Positions 52,097-60,855 of a stretch of 64,000 bases of DNA are shown piece by piece. Location: contig CAUUHW010000004.1 in the NCBI GenBank assembly GCA_963545205.1, positions 1-64,000 of the forward strand. The letters are read 5' to 3'. The translations under genes and the position numbers were made by a program. How positions within the stretch are numbered: position 1 is the first letter of the stretch; each line of letters starts with the position of its first letter. Under the pieces are notes generated by a model. That model saw only the letters and a program-made list of their open reading frames with translations, was not told where the DNA came from and did no database searches. This stretch comes from CAUTYU01 sp963545205 (GTDB taxonomy: Bacteria; Desulfobacterota; Desulfovibrionia; Desulfovibrionales; Desulfomicrobiaceae).

Positions 52097-54331
52097 TTAT
52101 TTTTTATAATACAGGCGTCTATGCTCTTTACATGCTTGTTCGTCACCCAAGCCGCATCCTTTCTCAAGGCTTTCAAGGGCTTTTTTCTGTTGCCCCATGC
52201 CCTCCAGAGCCAGCCCCTGGAGCCGATAGGCTCGAGAGTTGTTTTTATTCATATAAAGAGCTGTCAAACTGTCATCGTAGCTTTTCTGAAACAGTTCTTT
52301 TTCCAGGTAAGCCCTGGCTCTGTCGCAATATACACTGCCAAGTCCCGGATCAAGGGTCAGGGCAATAGAGGCCGCTCGTATTACTTCGTCCCAGTATTTT
52401 TGAGCAAGAAACTTCTCACTCTTTTGTTTCCATTTGAGTGCCTTGACATCGTGAGTTGGAGTCAGTTTTTCCAGCTTTTCAAGCGTGCTGAGTTTTGCGG
52501 ACGTTACATCACTTTTTCGAGGCAATATCTTGGGCGTGATAAAAATCAGGACATCATGCATCTTTTCCTGGGAAGACTGGCCCTTAAATAGCCAGCCCAG
52601 AAGAGGAGCGTCCTTGAGCCCGGGAACTCCGTGGGTGGCCCGGCCTTTTGCTGTTTTGGTCAGCCCTGAGATAACGATTGTTTCGTTGTTTTCAACAATT
52701 AAGGAGGTCTGGGTTTCCTTTTTGATAATAAGCGGGTTCCCCTGAACGCTCCGGCTCATGTCAACCTCATCCTTGCGGATCTTGATGTCCATTTTCAGAT
52801 ACCGTTTATCAACAACATGCGGCGTGATTTCAAGACGCAGGACCGCGTCTTCAAATTTGACCTTCTTTTCTCCATCCTCAACTGTAACATATGGAATTTT
52901 TTCTCCATTTTCCGTGTAGGCCATGACGTTATCAATGGTGGTAATGGACGGGTTGGAAAGAATATTGGCCTTATTGGCCTCTTCCAGGGCTGCCAGCTGA
53001 ATGTCAAGGAAGTTATCGGAAAGATTGCCGATAAGAAGTCCAAGTCCCAGTCCGGCTGCTCCCAGACCGCGCGCGCCCGCAGCTCCGGGAATGGCATTGG
53101 CTAAAGAGTTGAGTATGCCGGGATCAGAGGAGCCTCCTGCGCCGTTACCGGCTGGATAAACTTTTTCTTTTGCCAGCTGTTGCAGTATATCTGACTGCAG
53201 ACTCTCATAAAAAGACCGATCGCTGGCACCCAGCTTGTCAACATCAACTCCGCCTTCCGCATTTTTAGGCAGTCCGCTCATGAACTCCCTGATAAATGGC
53301 AGGTTGCGGGTTGCCGCGTCTTCCGGGCCAAAGTTGCGGGTTGCAAGGTCTTCCCGTCCAAAGGGAGCTCTCAGATCCGGGCCGGAAGTAATGCCGGATC
53401 TGTTTCCATGCCCCCAGGGCTGAGAACGCCAGCGGCCGCCCCATTGCAGGCCGAGATCCCGACCTGTCTCCTGGGTGGTTTCCACAATATAGGCCTTGAT
53501 ATTGATCTGGCTTGTCGGAATATCTATTGCTTTGATAAGGCGAACCATCAGGTCAACATCACTTTTCTGGCCGCGCAGGATAAGTGAGTTGGTGTGCTGA
53601 TCCAAAATAACACTTCCCGGTACTGCTTCCGGATGCTCTTTGCTTTTTGTCGGATCAAGACTGGCCGCAGCCAGCAGTGTTTTTTGTTGCAGGGTTTCCT
53701 GTAGGGTCTTTTGTACTTCCTTGACATTGGCGAATTGAATTTTCACGATTTTTGTTTCAACAGGACTGAACGCCTCGAGCTTTTTTTCCTCGCCTTTTTT
53801 CTTCAGCAGCATTTCAGCCAGCTCCGCTTCCTGCTTGATGTCCTCCGGCGTCAGAACACGGAGTACATTGCCTTCCCATTCATAGGTACAGCGTCTGTCC
53901 CTGAGGACTGTTGTAAATATTTGGTTCCAGGGAACCCGTTTGAGATTGAGGCTGATATTGCCGGTTATTTTTTCCGTGTTTAGGATGTTGATATTTTCTT
54001 TGCGTGCCAGAGTGGCGATAATAACTCCTGCCGGAACATTGGTGACCTTTATAGAAACAGGTGTCGTTGGTAGTGGTTTTTCCTGTTCAATAGGTTTTTC
54101 TGGACCTTGATTCAGATCTTCCAATGTTGTTTGCTGCTCAAGTATCCGTTCCGAGTAGTTAGCCTCAGGAGAATAACCCTCAAAGTGCCGTGCTTTTTCT
54201 TTCCACGTATAAAGTCCCTGATCCAGCGGACGTCTTTTTTCGCCGGAACAAGCGGAGAAAAGAAAGGCACATATTGTGGCCATAAGAAAAAAAGATACAA
54301 ATCTAGTTGTCGGTGATAATAATTTCGTCAT
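52097..54331 (-). CDS. Secretin lipoprotein with C-terminal TPR region (PilQ/MshL/GspD-like)
   Basis: The 744-residue outer-membrane channel starts with a lipoprotein signal (AFLFSAC, Cys about 28). N-domains follow (VSIKVTNVPAGVIIATLARKENINIL, VPWNQIFTTVLRDRRCTYEWEGN), then the secretin domain with VIDKRYLKMDIKIR-type and NNETIVISGLTKTAKGRATHGVPGLKDAPLLGWLF. The last 115 residues are not secretin: they form three TPR-like repeats (AQKYWDEVIRAASIALTLDP, AYLEKELFQKSYDDSLTALYMN, LGLALEGMGQQKKALESLEKG). A 10-residue tandem repeat (FGREDLATRN, FGPEDAATRN) sits mid-protein. ATG at 54331 overlaps the protease gene; an earlier in-frame start at 54373 gives no lipobox. Confidence 0.92.
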   Translation of the reverse strand: MTKLLSPTTRFVSFFLMATICAFLFSACSGEKRRPLDQGLYTWKEKARHFEGYSPEANYSERILEQQTTLEDLNQGPEKPIEQEKPLPTTPVSIKVTNVPAGVIIATLARKENINILNTEKITGNISLNLKRVPWNQIFTTVLRDRRCTYEWEGNVLRVLTPEDIKQEAELAEMLLKKKGEEKKLEAFSPVETKIVKIQFANVKEVQKTLQETLQQKTLLAAASLDPTKSKEHPEAVPGSVILDQHTNSLILRGQKSDVDLMVRLIKAIDIPTSQINIKAYIVETTQETGRDLGLQWGGRWRSQPWGHGNRSGITSGPDLRAPFGREDLATRNFGPEDAATRNLPFIREFMSGLPKNAEGGVDVDKLGASDRSFYESLQSDILQQLAKEKVYPAGNGAGGSSDPGILNSLANAIPGAAGARGLGAAGLGLGLLIGNLSDNFLDIQLAALEEANKANILSNPSITTIDNVMAYTENGEKIPYVTVEDGEKKVKFEDAVLRLEITPHVVDKRYLKMDIKIRKDEVDMSRSVQGNPLIIKKETQTSLIVENNETIVISGLTKTAKGRATHGVPGLKDAPLLGWLFKGQSSQEKMHDVLIFITPKILPRKSDVTSAKLSTLEKLEKLTPTHDVKALKWKQKSEKFLAQKYWDEVIRAASIALTLDPGLGSVYCDRARAYLEKELFQKSYDDSLTALYMNKNNSRAYRLQGLALEGMGQQKKALESLEKGCGLGDEQACKEHRRLYYKK

Positions 54332-55004
54332 GTTTTTTCTCTGAGCGCAAAGTTTTTTTGGTTTTTTGGGCAAAATCTGTCAGTGGAATGTACTGAGCAA
54401 AATCCTTTTTTAACCCTTGTTCCAGAAGTTGCTGAATATATTTTGCAGACAGAGCAACAAGCTGCTGAGACCAGGGATTATAGTTGCCAAGCCGGTTAAG
54501 GGCCACCACATTGCCGTCCCGGTCAAGCACAGGGCCGCCGCTCATTCCGGGAATGATAATGGCATGCAGTTTGAGATACAAGGTACTGTCAAAGTTTTCC
54601 CAGCCGGTGAAAATGGCTTTGAGGTTGTACCGTTCGCCGCCAAGGGGGTAGCCCGAAGAGATCAGCTCTGTTCCATAGACCAGATTGGAGACCTTGACAG
54701 GCAAAGGCTGCCCCATACGGGGAATAAAAAGCAGGGCGATATCCGTAAGCTCATCATAGCTTATCACCCATTCAATCTCGATGGCGTTTTCTTTATCAGC
54801 CATGACAAAGATTTTATTGGCCCCTTCAATGACATGATAATTGGTCGCCAGGATATTATTATGGATATAAAAACCTGTTCCCACACCTTTGTCTGTTTGA
54901 ATCTTGACAATTGAGGCTTCCGGGATGTCTGATGCAATACAGGCAGGCTGCCAAAGAAAATCGGCAAGAAAAAAAGCAAGGAAAAAAGTAAATATCTTCT
55001 TCAT
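54303..55004 (-). CDS. Exported trypsin-like serine protease without PDZ
   Basis: The 233-residue protein has a signal peptide (to IAS near 25) and a chymotrypsin-fold domain with the full triad: His in ATNYHVIEG, Asp in LTDIALLFI, Ser in PGMSGGPVLD. It resembles the HtrA catalytic domain but lacks a PDZ domain. It sits inside the secretion operon, its last 29 bases overlapping the secretin gene, so it could process a substrate or pilin-like component. Confidence 0.88.
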   Translation of the reverse strand: MKKIFTFFLAFFLADFLWQPACIASDIPEASIVKIQTDKGVGTGFYIHNNILATNYHVIEGANKIFVMADKENAIEIEWVISYDELTDIALLFIPRMGQPLPVKVSNLVYGTELISSGYPLGGERYNLKAIFTGWENFDSTLYLKLHAIIIPGMSGGPVLDRDGNVVALNRLGNYNPWSQQLVALSAKYIQQLLEQGLKKDFAQYIPLTDFAQKTKKTLRSEKKHDEIIITDN

Positions 55005-55046
55005 ATGGCTGTATCGTTTCCTTGATAAGAGAAATAAAAAGTCTGG

Positions 55047-55646
55047 TTATTCATCTTTTTTATCTCCTTTGGGTTCAGGTTGTTGCGGCTGCTTTTCCTG
55101 GGGTGTCCCCTCCTTTTGAGGAGGTTCCCAGATAAAAGGCTGGATATTGGTATAGGAGATGACAAGAGGATTCTTTTTGGGTGTATAAATGACAACATTT
55201 TCCTTGGTAATTTTGCCAACGGAATATCCTGTCCAGTCTTCCAGACTGTCTCCTTCCTTGTAGTTGCGATTGTTAATGATCGCGAAAAGTTCCTCTCCAA
55301 GTTGAATAAAGCCGGTATAGGAAAAAAGTTTTGTTTCCACTTTTTTCTTTTGGGCCTGGTGGTTAGGCTTGCTTGAATCTTTGTAAAAAATATCCCTTTC
55401 CCAGGGGATTGAGCTTTGGGCCAGAACCCTTTTCTGGCTTGGGCTTAATTCTATTGCCACAATTCTTTCCTTGAGTTCCGGAAATTTTTGGGCATCAAAA
55501 GCGGGAAGTGGTTTTGCGCTCACTGCCTCAGATTGAGCTGCCGGCGGAGTATTCTTGCTTGGCGAAGAATCCAGCAGAAGAAAAATACCGGCACCAAGAG
55601 CAATGACCAGCAAAGCTATAAGTAATTTTTTTTCTCTGTCACTCAT
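55047..55646 (-). CDS. PilP/GspC-like inner-membrane protein
   Basis: The 199-residue protein has one N-terminal helix (LLIALLVIALGAGIFLLL), a Pro/Ser-rich linker and a beta-rich domain near 100-180 (LFSYTGFIQLGEELFAIINNRNYKEGDSL, VGKITKENVVIYTPKKN), like the HR domain that docks to secretins. The C-terminal 20 residues are Lys/Pro/Gln-rich. Overlaps the PilO-like gene by four bases. Confidence 0.75.
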   Translation of the reverse strand: MSDREKKLLIALLVIALGAGIFLLLDSSPSKNTPPAAQSEAVSAKPLPAFDAQKFPELKERIVAIELSPSQKRVLAQSSIPWERDIFYKDSSKPNHQAQKKKVETKLFSYTGFIQLGEELFAIINNRNYKEGDSLEDWTGYSVGKITKENVVIYTPKKNPLVISYTNIQPFIWEPPQKEGTPQEKQPQQPEPKGDKKDE

Positions 55647-56239
55647 AGTGTTCGAATCCAGAATTTAAGGGTGATAAATTTTTTATTCGCGACTTCCTGA
55701 ATCATACTGGAGCTAACAGAATCTATGTATGTCAGGCGTAAAAGTTCAATTTCCAGATTATAAAGCTGTTCCAGAGTGCCATATGCCTCGACTGTTCCTA
55801 ACGCAAAATCCGGTCGATTTGTTTCTGCTGCAACCTGGATTTTTATGTTTTCAGCTCCTGTTGACTCAAGTTTCCTTTTGATATCCTGGGGAATGTCAGT
55901 CAATACTCCGGGATATGTCGTATTTTGGGGTGGATATGGAGCGTGTTTCTTCATGCGTTGCCGATTTGATTCGGCCTCGTTAAATTCTTTTTCCATTGTT
56001 TGTAAATATGTTCTGTAGTTCGCCTGGATTGTCCGCAAAGTTGCCAGTTGTGATTGCAGCGAAGCAATTTCCTGCTCTTTGTTGACAATTTTTTTTTCTG
56101 TCAGGACAATATTCGTTTCTGTTTGGCGAATTGTCTGTATCTGCCAAACCAGATACCCAATCATAATAAACACGGGTACGGTAAAGAGCAGGATTGTCAT
56201 CAGAGTTGCCGGGGGAAGAGCAGGTGCTTTTTTCTTCAT
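55643..56239 (-). CDS. PilO/GspM-like inner-membrane protein
   Basis: The 198-residue protein has one helix (ILLFTVPVFIMIGYLVWQI), a coiled coil (about 45-95) and a ferredoxin-like periplasmic domain (about 115-195: GAENIKIQVAAETNRPDFALGTVEAYGTLEQLYNLEIELLRL). This matches PilO. It pairs with the PilMN-like protein encoded upstream. Confidence 0.72.
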   Translation of the reverse strand: MKKKAPALPPATLMTILLFTVPVFIMIGYLVWQIQTIRQTETNIVLTEKKIVNKEQEIASLQSQLATLRTIQANYRTYLQTMEKEFNEAESNRQRMKKHAPYPPQNTTYPGVLTDIPQDIKRKLESTGAENIKIQVAAETNRPDFALGTVEAYGTLEQLYNLEIELLRLTYIDSVSSSMIQEVANKKFITLKFWIRTL

Positions 56240-58248
56240 AGGGTTACCTTTATCGCCAGGGTAAAGTAAAGAGAATTTCCAATGCCCGGAGTTATCTGAG
56301 AGTTTTTTTCAACCTCTATAACTTCAAAAAGCGGAGAATTATTCAAAATCATTTTATATACGGAAAGATAAAGATTCTTATCCTGTTCCTGTGTTGTAAT
56401 TATTCCGTCAAGCAAAATAAAGTTTGTGTTTTTAGATGGTATTGATTGGGACTTTGAGGCGTTATCTTCAATATCAAAAAAACCGAACGGAGAGGTGAAT
56501 TTCTTTGTTTCGGGGTTTGACTGAACAGAGCCTTTGTAACTTTTGTAAACAAGGGAAACAGGATTTTCAGAGGAAGAATACAGGGCTTTATGAATAGAAA
56601 TTCCTTCCGGAGTGAGAGTAAGAAGCTCGGAAAAAACAGCAACTGGTGCGTATCGTTTGGCACTATATTCCAGGTAGGAATTCAGAAGATTTATTTTTTC
56701 AGCGAGTTGTCTGATGTTGGAGAGGTCCACATTGGGGTCCGTTGAACTTATCTGGTCTTCTATTGCTCTCGCCTTGCTTTCCAGTTTGAGACAATTTTCA
56801 TTTAATGATGCAAGATGAGTCTGCTTTCCACTCAGATAGATAAAGGCTGCTATATTCAGACCGAGAAAGAGGAAGAAGGTCAGACATCCTGTTGCCAGAA
56901 TCCCTTTTCTGATTTTGGTCAGCTTTTTTTCTTCATTTTTATCCTTATATGTATAAAGGAAATTGGGGGTATCGGGATTTGTGGACAGGGCCAGACCAAT
57001 AACCGGCAAAAAAAGTACTCGTTGAGTAATAGTTGCTGGAGGACGAATCGTTTTTAAATGGCCGGCGGCATCTTGAAACGGATCACACGCTTCAATGTCA
57101 AGACCGAACTCTTCTTGCAGATACGCCAGAAGCGGCAGATAAAGACTCATTGTGCCGGTGATAAAGATTTTTTCAACCGGATTAAGAGCCATCGTGTTAT
57201 TATAGTGGGAGACTGTCCGCTGGAGCTGACGCAGGAGCCTGTCTATTGCCGGTCGAACAAAATTGAGTACCTGTTCGGCATCAAGAGTTGAACCCGGATG
57301 GTCTGGAGGAAGCGGCTGTCCTTCCACCATCTGGGCCTGCAAAACCTCCTTGGCCTGCTGCAGGGTCAGATCCTGAGAACCTCCCAAGGCTTCAGGGGCA
57401 ACCTGCAGCTCAAGATTGAAGCTCCCGTTTGTCACATCTGTTTCTGCTTGCGGTGCCGGCTGGAAAGAACTTTGGATTTCACTGAGCAGGCTGTTGAGCC
57501 CTGTTTTAACATCACGGCTAAAGACAAGGGATTTATTATGAAAAATATCAATCCGCGACCTGTCTTCATCAATAAAGATATGGGCAGCAGAGCCCTCGGC
57601 CGGGGCGTCAATCCATTTGGTCTGCAGCATGTTTTGCAGGCAAAATGTGCTGATTGTAATACCTTCCAGCGAATATCCGATTTTACGGAAAAATGTTTTC
57701 CATTCTTCGACTTCTTTTTTGGGAACCGTGTAAGCCAGAATCCGGTATTTTTTTACCTCACCCTCTGTTTTTTCTCCTAATATATGATAGTCAAAAATAT
57801 GGGTGCTTGTATCAATCTTTTTTTCTTTTTGGGCGGCCAGAAAGGCGACAGAATCAAGTTTTTTAGGTTCAACATGAGGGATTTCATAATAAAGAGGATC
57901 TATATTGTTGCCATCCATTACATGCCAGAGTTTTTTCTTTGGAAAAGGCGCGCAGAATTTTCTCAGAACCGGAGCAAGTGCTGCCCCCAGAGATTCTTTG
58001 TCCCTGGTTATTGGAAGAGAGACTTGCTGGTAGCCCAGAAGCCGGTATGGCTCCGCGTGGGAGATGGCCGCCAGCCTGACGGTATGCCCGTCAATCTCAA
58101 CTCCGATCAGGATTTGTTTTTTCTTGTTTTTTAGTTTAGAGAACCGTTGAGTTGTTGCAGGTTCTGGTTTTGGGCCAGGATCTGTTTTGGGATTACGGAT
58201 AACCTCGAGCAACTTTTCTGTTGCCTGTATATCTTTTTGGGCAGTCAT
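56236..58248 (-). CDS. PilM-PilN fusion (GspL-like)
   Basis: The 670-residue protein begins with an actin-like PilM domain (about 50-425: ILIGVEIDGHTVRLAAIS, KIFITGTMSLYLPLLAYLQEEF), followed by a single membrane helix near 460-480 (GILATGCLTFFLFLGLNIAAFIYL), a coiled coil and a PilN-like periplasmic domain (VAVFSELLTLTPEGISIHKALY). In most pilus systems these are separate. ATG at 58248 has GAGAG five bases upstream; the frame extends to a TTG at 58335 without added signal. First gene of the operon. Confidence 0.82.
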   Translation of the reverse strand: MTAQKDIQATEKLLEVIRNPKTDPGPKPEPATTQRFSKLKNKKKQILIGVEIDGHTVRLAAISHAEPYRLLGYQQVSLPITRDKESLGAALAPVLRKFCAPFPKKKLWHVMDGNNIDPLYYEIPHVEPKKLDSVAFLAAQKEKKIDTSTHIFDYHILGEKTEGEVKKYRILAYTVPKKEVEEWKTFFRKIGYSLEGITISTFCLQNMLQTKWIDAPAEGSAAHIFIDEDRSRIDIFHNKSLVFSRDVKTGLNSLLSEIQSSFQPAPQAETDVTNGSFNLELQVAPEALGGSQDLTLQQAKEVLQAQMVEGQPLPPDHPGSTLDAEQVLNFVRPAIDRLLRQLQRTVSHYNNTMALNPVEKIFITGTMSLYLPLLAYLQEEFGLDIEACDPFQDAAGHLKTIRPPATITQRVLFLPVIGLALSTNPDTPNFLYTYKDKNEEKKLTKIRKGILATGCLTFFLFLGLNIAAFIYLSGKQTHLASLNENCLKLESKARAIEDQISSTDPNVDLSNIRQLAEKINLLNSYLEYSAKRYAPVAVFSELLTLTPEGISIHKALYSSSENPVSLVYKSYKGSVQSNPETKKFTSPFGFFDIEDNASKSQSIPSKNTNFILLDGIITTQEQDKNLYLSVYKMILNNSPLFEVIEVEKNSQITPGIGNSLYFTLAIKVTL

Positions 58249-58328
58249 GGAACTCTCATCTTTTTGTAATCCAAAAGGTTCTATTTTACTCTCGTAAATT
58301 TCAAAGTCACTATGCCGGGTTGTTAAAG

Positions 58329-59945
58329 TTGTCAAGCAGAATAAATAAAAAAAATAAAATAATTTGCGGTGTTAATCAAAATCTCCGCCTTGATTTTTGT
58401 CTTTTTCAGTTATTTCAAGAGGTTGTGTCTCGTAGCGCCGCCTGCTCCTTTATAAAAAAAGGGCTGGTGGAGGTTGATGGCACCGTCTGTCTGAAACCGG
58501 CAACCCGTGTTTTTCAGGGCCAGCGTCTTTGTCTGTCTCTTCCTGCTGCTGCCGGAAAGCCGGAGCAGGGTGCTGTTGTGCCTCTTCCTGAGATTGTTTT
58601 TGAAGACGATGCGCTTTTGGTTCTCAATAAACCTGCCAGCCTGACTGTTCATTCCGCTCCAAGTGTAAAAGACCGGACCCTTGTTGATATTTTGCTCGCT
58701 CATTATCCGCGGCTTGCCGAACTTGGAGGGGAACGGCCGGGCATTGTGCACCGTCTGGACAAAGATACTTCCGGCCTGCTTGTTGTGGCCCACAGGGAAG
58801 ATGTCCGTCTTGTGCTGGCAAGGCAGTTTGCTTCCCGCGAGGTGGAAAAGGAGTATCTGGCCTTTGTTCTTGGCGTGCCGGAAAAAGACCAGGGCGAGAT
58901 TACAGCTCCTGTTGGTCGCCACCCAACCGTAAAAACACGAATGGCGGTTGTGGCCAGAGGCGGCAGAGACGCGAAGTCCCGCTACCGGGTGCTTTGGACA
59001 TCCAAAGACAGGGCTGTGTCCTTGCTTGGTGTTCAGATTTTTACTGGCCGCACGCATCAGATTCGCGTGCATTTGAGTTCCATTGGTCATCCTATATTGG
59101 GTGACGCCACTTATGGTGGAAACAATTTTTCCGGCTTTGGAGCGAAAGCGAGGCAAATGGCCAGGTTGGCCCGCCGCCAGCTGCTTCATGCCTGGAAACT
59201 GGGTTTTTCTCACCCCGTGACCGGCAAACCGCTTGCCTTTGTTCAGCCCCCGCCGGCTGATTTTTTGCGGGTATTTTTACTGGCTGGCCGTCAACCGCTG
59301 AAAATCGGGCTGACCGGACTTGCCGCCTGCGGAAAATCAACTGTTCTGACGGAATTGAAACAGGCCGGGATACCGGTTTGGAGCGCGGACAGTATTGTCA
59401 GGCAGTTGTATGAACCGGAAGAAGACGGTTGGCGGGTTTTGCGTGCCCGTTTTGGGGGCCGTTTTGCTTCTGAAACAGGCGCGGTGGACAGAAAAGCCCT
59501 GTTGGCGGCCATGCGGGAAAATTACGCTTTGGTTCGAGAGGTTGGGGACCTGCTGTACCCGCTTGTTCTTTACCGTCTGGAGAATTTTTTTGCCTGTCAG
59601 CAAAAGGCGGCTTTGTGCGTTGCCGAGATTCCACTTCTTGTGGAGACAGGCTGGCATAAAAAAGAGGATATGCTTGATTTTGTCTGCACGGTTTTTTGTT
59701 CTCAGGCCGTACGGACAAAATGCCTTGAAACCAAGGGCTGGACTGCAGCCTTGGCCTCTGAGGTGGATTCATGGCAGTGCGATCTGACCCAAAAGGTCAG
59801 AGTGGCTCATTTTGTGCTTTCCAATACAGGGGATTTGGAACATCTGCGTTCGCAGACCCAAGGGTTGATACGCATTTTGCGTGGTTTGCGCCAAAAAAAG
59901 ACCCGGGCGCGAAAAAAGTTCTTTTACTGTCTTTTGGACTCGTAA
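58329..59945 (+). CDS. RluD-type pseudouridine synthase fused to dephospho-CoA kinase
   Basis: The first 290 residues are an RluA/RluD enzyme: S4 domain (LRLDFCLFQLFQEVVSRSAA), catalytic HRLDKDTSGLLVVA, and LTGRTHQIRVHLSSIGHPILGD. From about residue 325 a CoaE domain follows: P-loop IGLTGLAACGKSTVL, then VWSADSIVRQLY and EIPLLVETGW. One chain would modify rRNA uridines and phosphorylate dephospho-CoA, two unrelated jobs. The start is uncertain: TTG at 58329 (or 58320) is given because no ATG precedes the S4 domain; no good ribosome site is seen. It is divergent from the secretion operon. Confidence 0.88.
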   Translation: MSSRINKKNKIICGVNQNLRLDFCLFQLFQEVVSRSAACSFIKKGLVEVDGTVCLKPATRVFQGQRLCLSLPAAAGKPEQGAVVPLPEIVFEDDALLVLNKPASLTVHSAPSVKDRTLVDILLAHYPRLAELGGERPGIVHRLDKDTSGLLVVAHREDVRLVLARQFASREVEKEYLAFVLGVPEKDQGEITAPVGRHPTVKTRMAVVARGGRDAKSRYRVLWTSKDRAVSLLGVQIFTGRTHQIRVHLSSIGHPILGDATYGGNNFSGFGAKARQMARLARRQLLHAWKLGFSHPVTGKPLAFVQPPPADFLRVFLLAGRQPLKIGLTGLAACGKSTVLTELKQAGIPVWSADSIVRQLYEPEEDGWRVLRARFGGRFASETGAVDRKALLAAMRENYALVREVGDLLYPLVLYRLENFFACQQKAALCVAEIPLLVETGWHKKEDMLDFVCTVFCSQAVRTKCLETKGWTAALASEVDSWQCDLTQKVRVAHFVLSNTGDLEHLRSQTQGLIRILRGLRQKKTRARKKFFYCLLDS

Positions 59946-59994
59946 TAATAAGAGCCTGTTGAAAAAAAATCAGGAACAATTCTCATTCTCGGGC

Positions 59995-60024
59995 TTGACA
60001 CCAGCCCGTTTGGGACTGAATAAA
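59995..60024 (+). promoter_or_regulatory. Promoter of sufC-sufB
   Basis: TTGACA (59995-60000), 18 bases, AATAAA (60019-60024), about 58 bases before sufC. A GGGC/GCCC inverted repeat overlaps the -35 and might be an operator. Confidence 0.5.
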
Positions 60025-60081
60025 GGGAACTTCTCTTTTTTGTGAATAAGGCCGTATAGAATTTAACAGCGGGAAACAGAT

Positions 60082-60855
60082 ATGTTAAAAATAGAAAATC
60101 TTCATGTTTCCATTGGAGAAAAAGAAGTCTTAAAGGGAATTAACCTGAAGATCGAACAGGGCGAAACATTTGTTCTTTTTGGCCCCAATGGTTCAGGCAA
60201 GACAACCTTGTTGATGAGCATTATGGGCTTTTCCGGTTACAGGGTGACCCAGGGAAAGATTATTTTTCAGGGCGAAGATATTACGGATATGCCCATGTAT
60301 GAACGGGCACGCCGGGGTGTTGGTATGTCTTTTCAGCGTCCGCCGACAATTCATGGGCTGAAAACTCGTCATCTGGTTGAAATGTGCTCGAAATACCGGA
60401 ATTTCGGTTTTCAGGTTGAAGACATGGCCAAAGAGGTCAATTTTTCTTCCTTTCTGGATCGGGATATCAATGCCGGTTTTTCCGGTGGAGAGATAAAACG
60501 CTCGGAACTTTTGCAGCTCATGGCCCAAAAGCCGCAGCTGGTACTGTTTGATGAACCGGAATCTGGCGTTGATCTGGAAAATATGGAACTGATCGGCAAG
60601 ACAGCCAGTGCCCTGCTTGGCTGCTCTTTTGAGCCTGACCCGCAGGTTCCGATGCGGGAGCTGCGGGCAAATTGTCATATATCCGGGTTGATTATTACAC
60701 ATACCGGCTACATCCTCGACTATATAAACGCGGATCGTGGTCAGGTTATGTATGATGGAGTCCTGTGCTGTGACAGCAGGCCGGTTCGCCCTCGTGATAT
60801 TTTAGATCATATCAGTAAATATGGGTATAAGGAGTGTATACGATGTCTGAATTAA
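60082..60855 (+). CDS. sufC: Fe-S assembly ATPase SufC
   Basis: The 257-residue ABC ATPase has Walker A GPNGSGKTT, the Q-loop FQRPPTIHG, the signature FSGGEIKRSELLQ, and Walker B LVLFDEPESGVD. It drives the SufB partner to build Fe-S clusters. The archaeal-like form is fused to a longer C-terminal part (MRELRANCHISGLIITHTGYILDYI). It overlaps sufB by 13 bases and no sufD, sufS or sufE is seen. Confidence 0.92.
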   Translation: MLKIENLHVSIGEKEVLKGINLKIEQGETFVLFGPNGSGKTTLLMSIMGFSGYRVTQGKIIFQGEDITDMPMYERARRGVGMSFQRPPTIHGLKTRHLVEMCSKYRNFGFQVEDMAKEVNFSSFLDRDINAGFSGGEIKRSELLQLMAQKPQLVLFDEPESGVDLENMELIGKTASALLGCSFEPDPQVPMRELRANCHISGLIITHTGYILDYINADRGQVMYDGVLCCDSRPVRPRDILDHISKYGYKECIRCLN

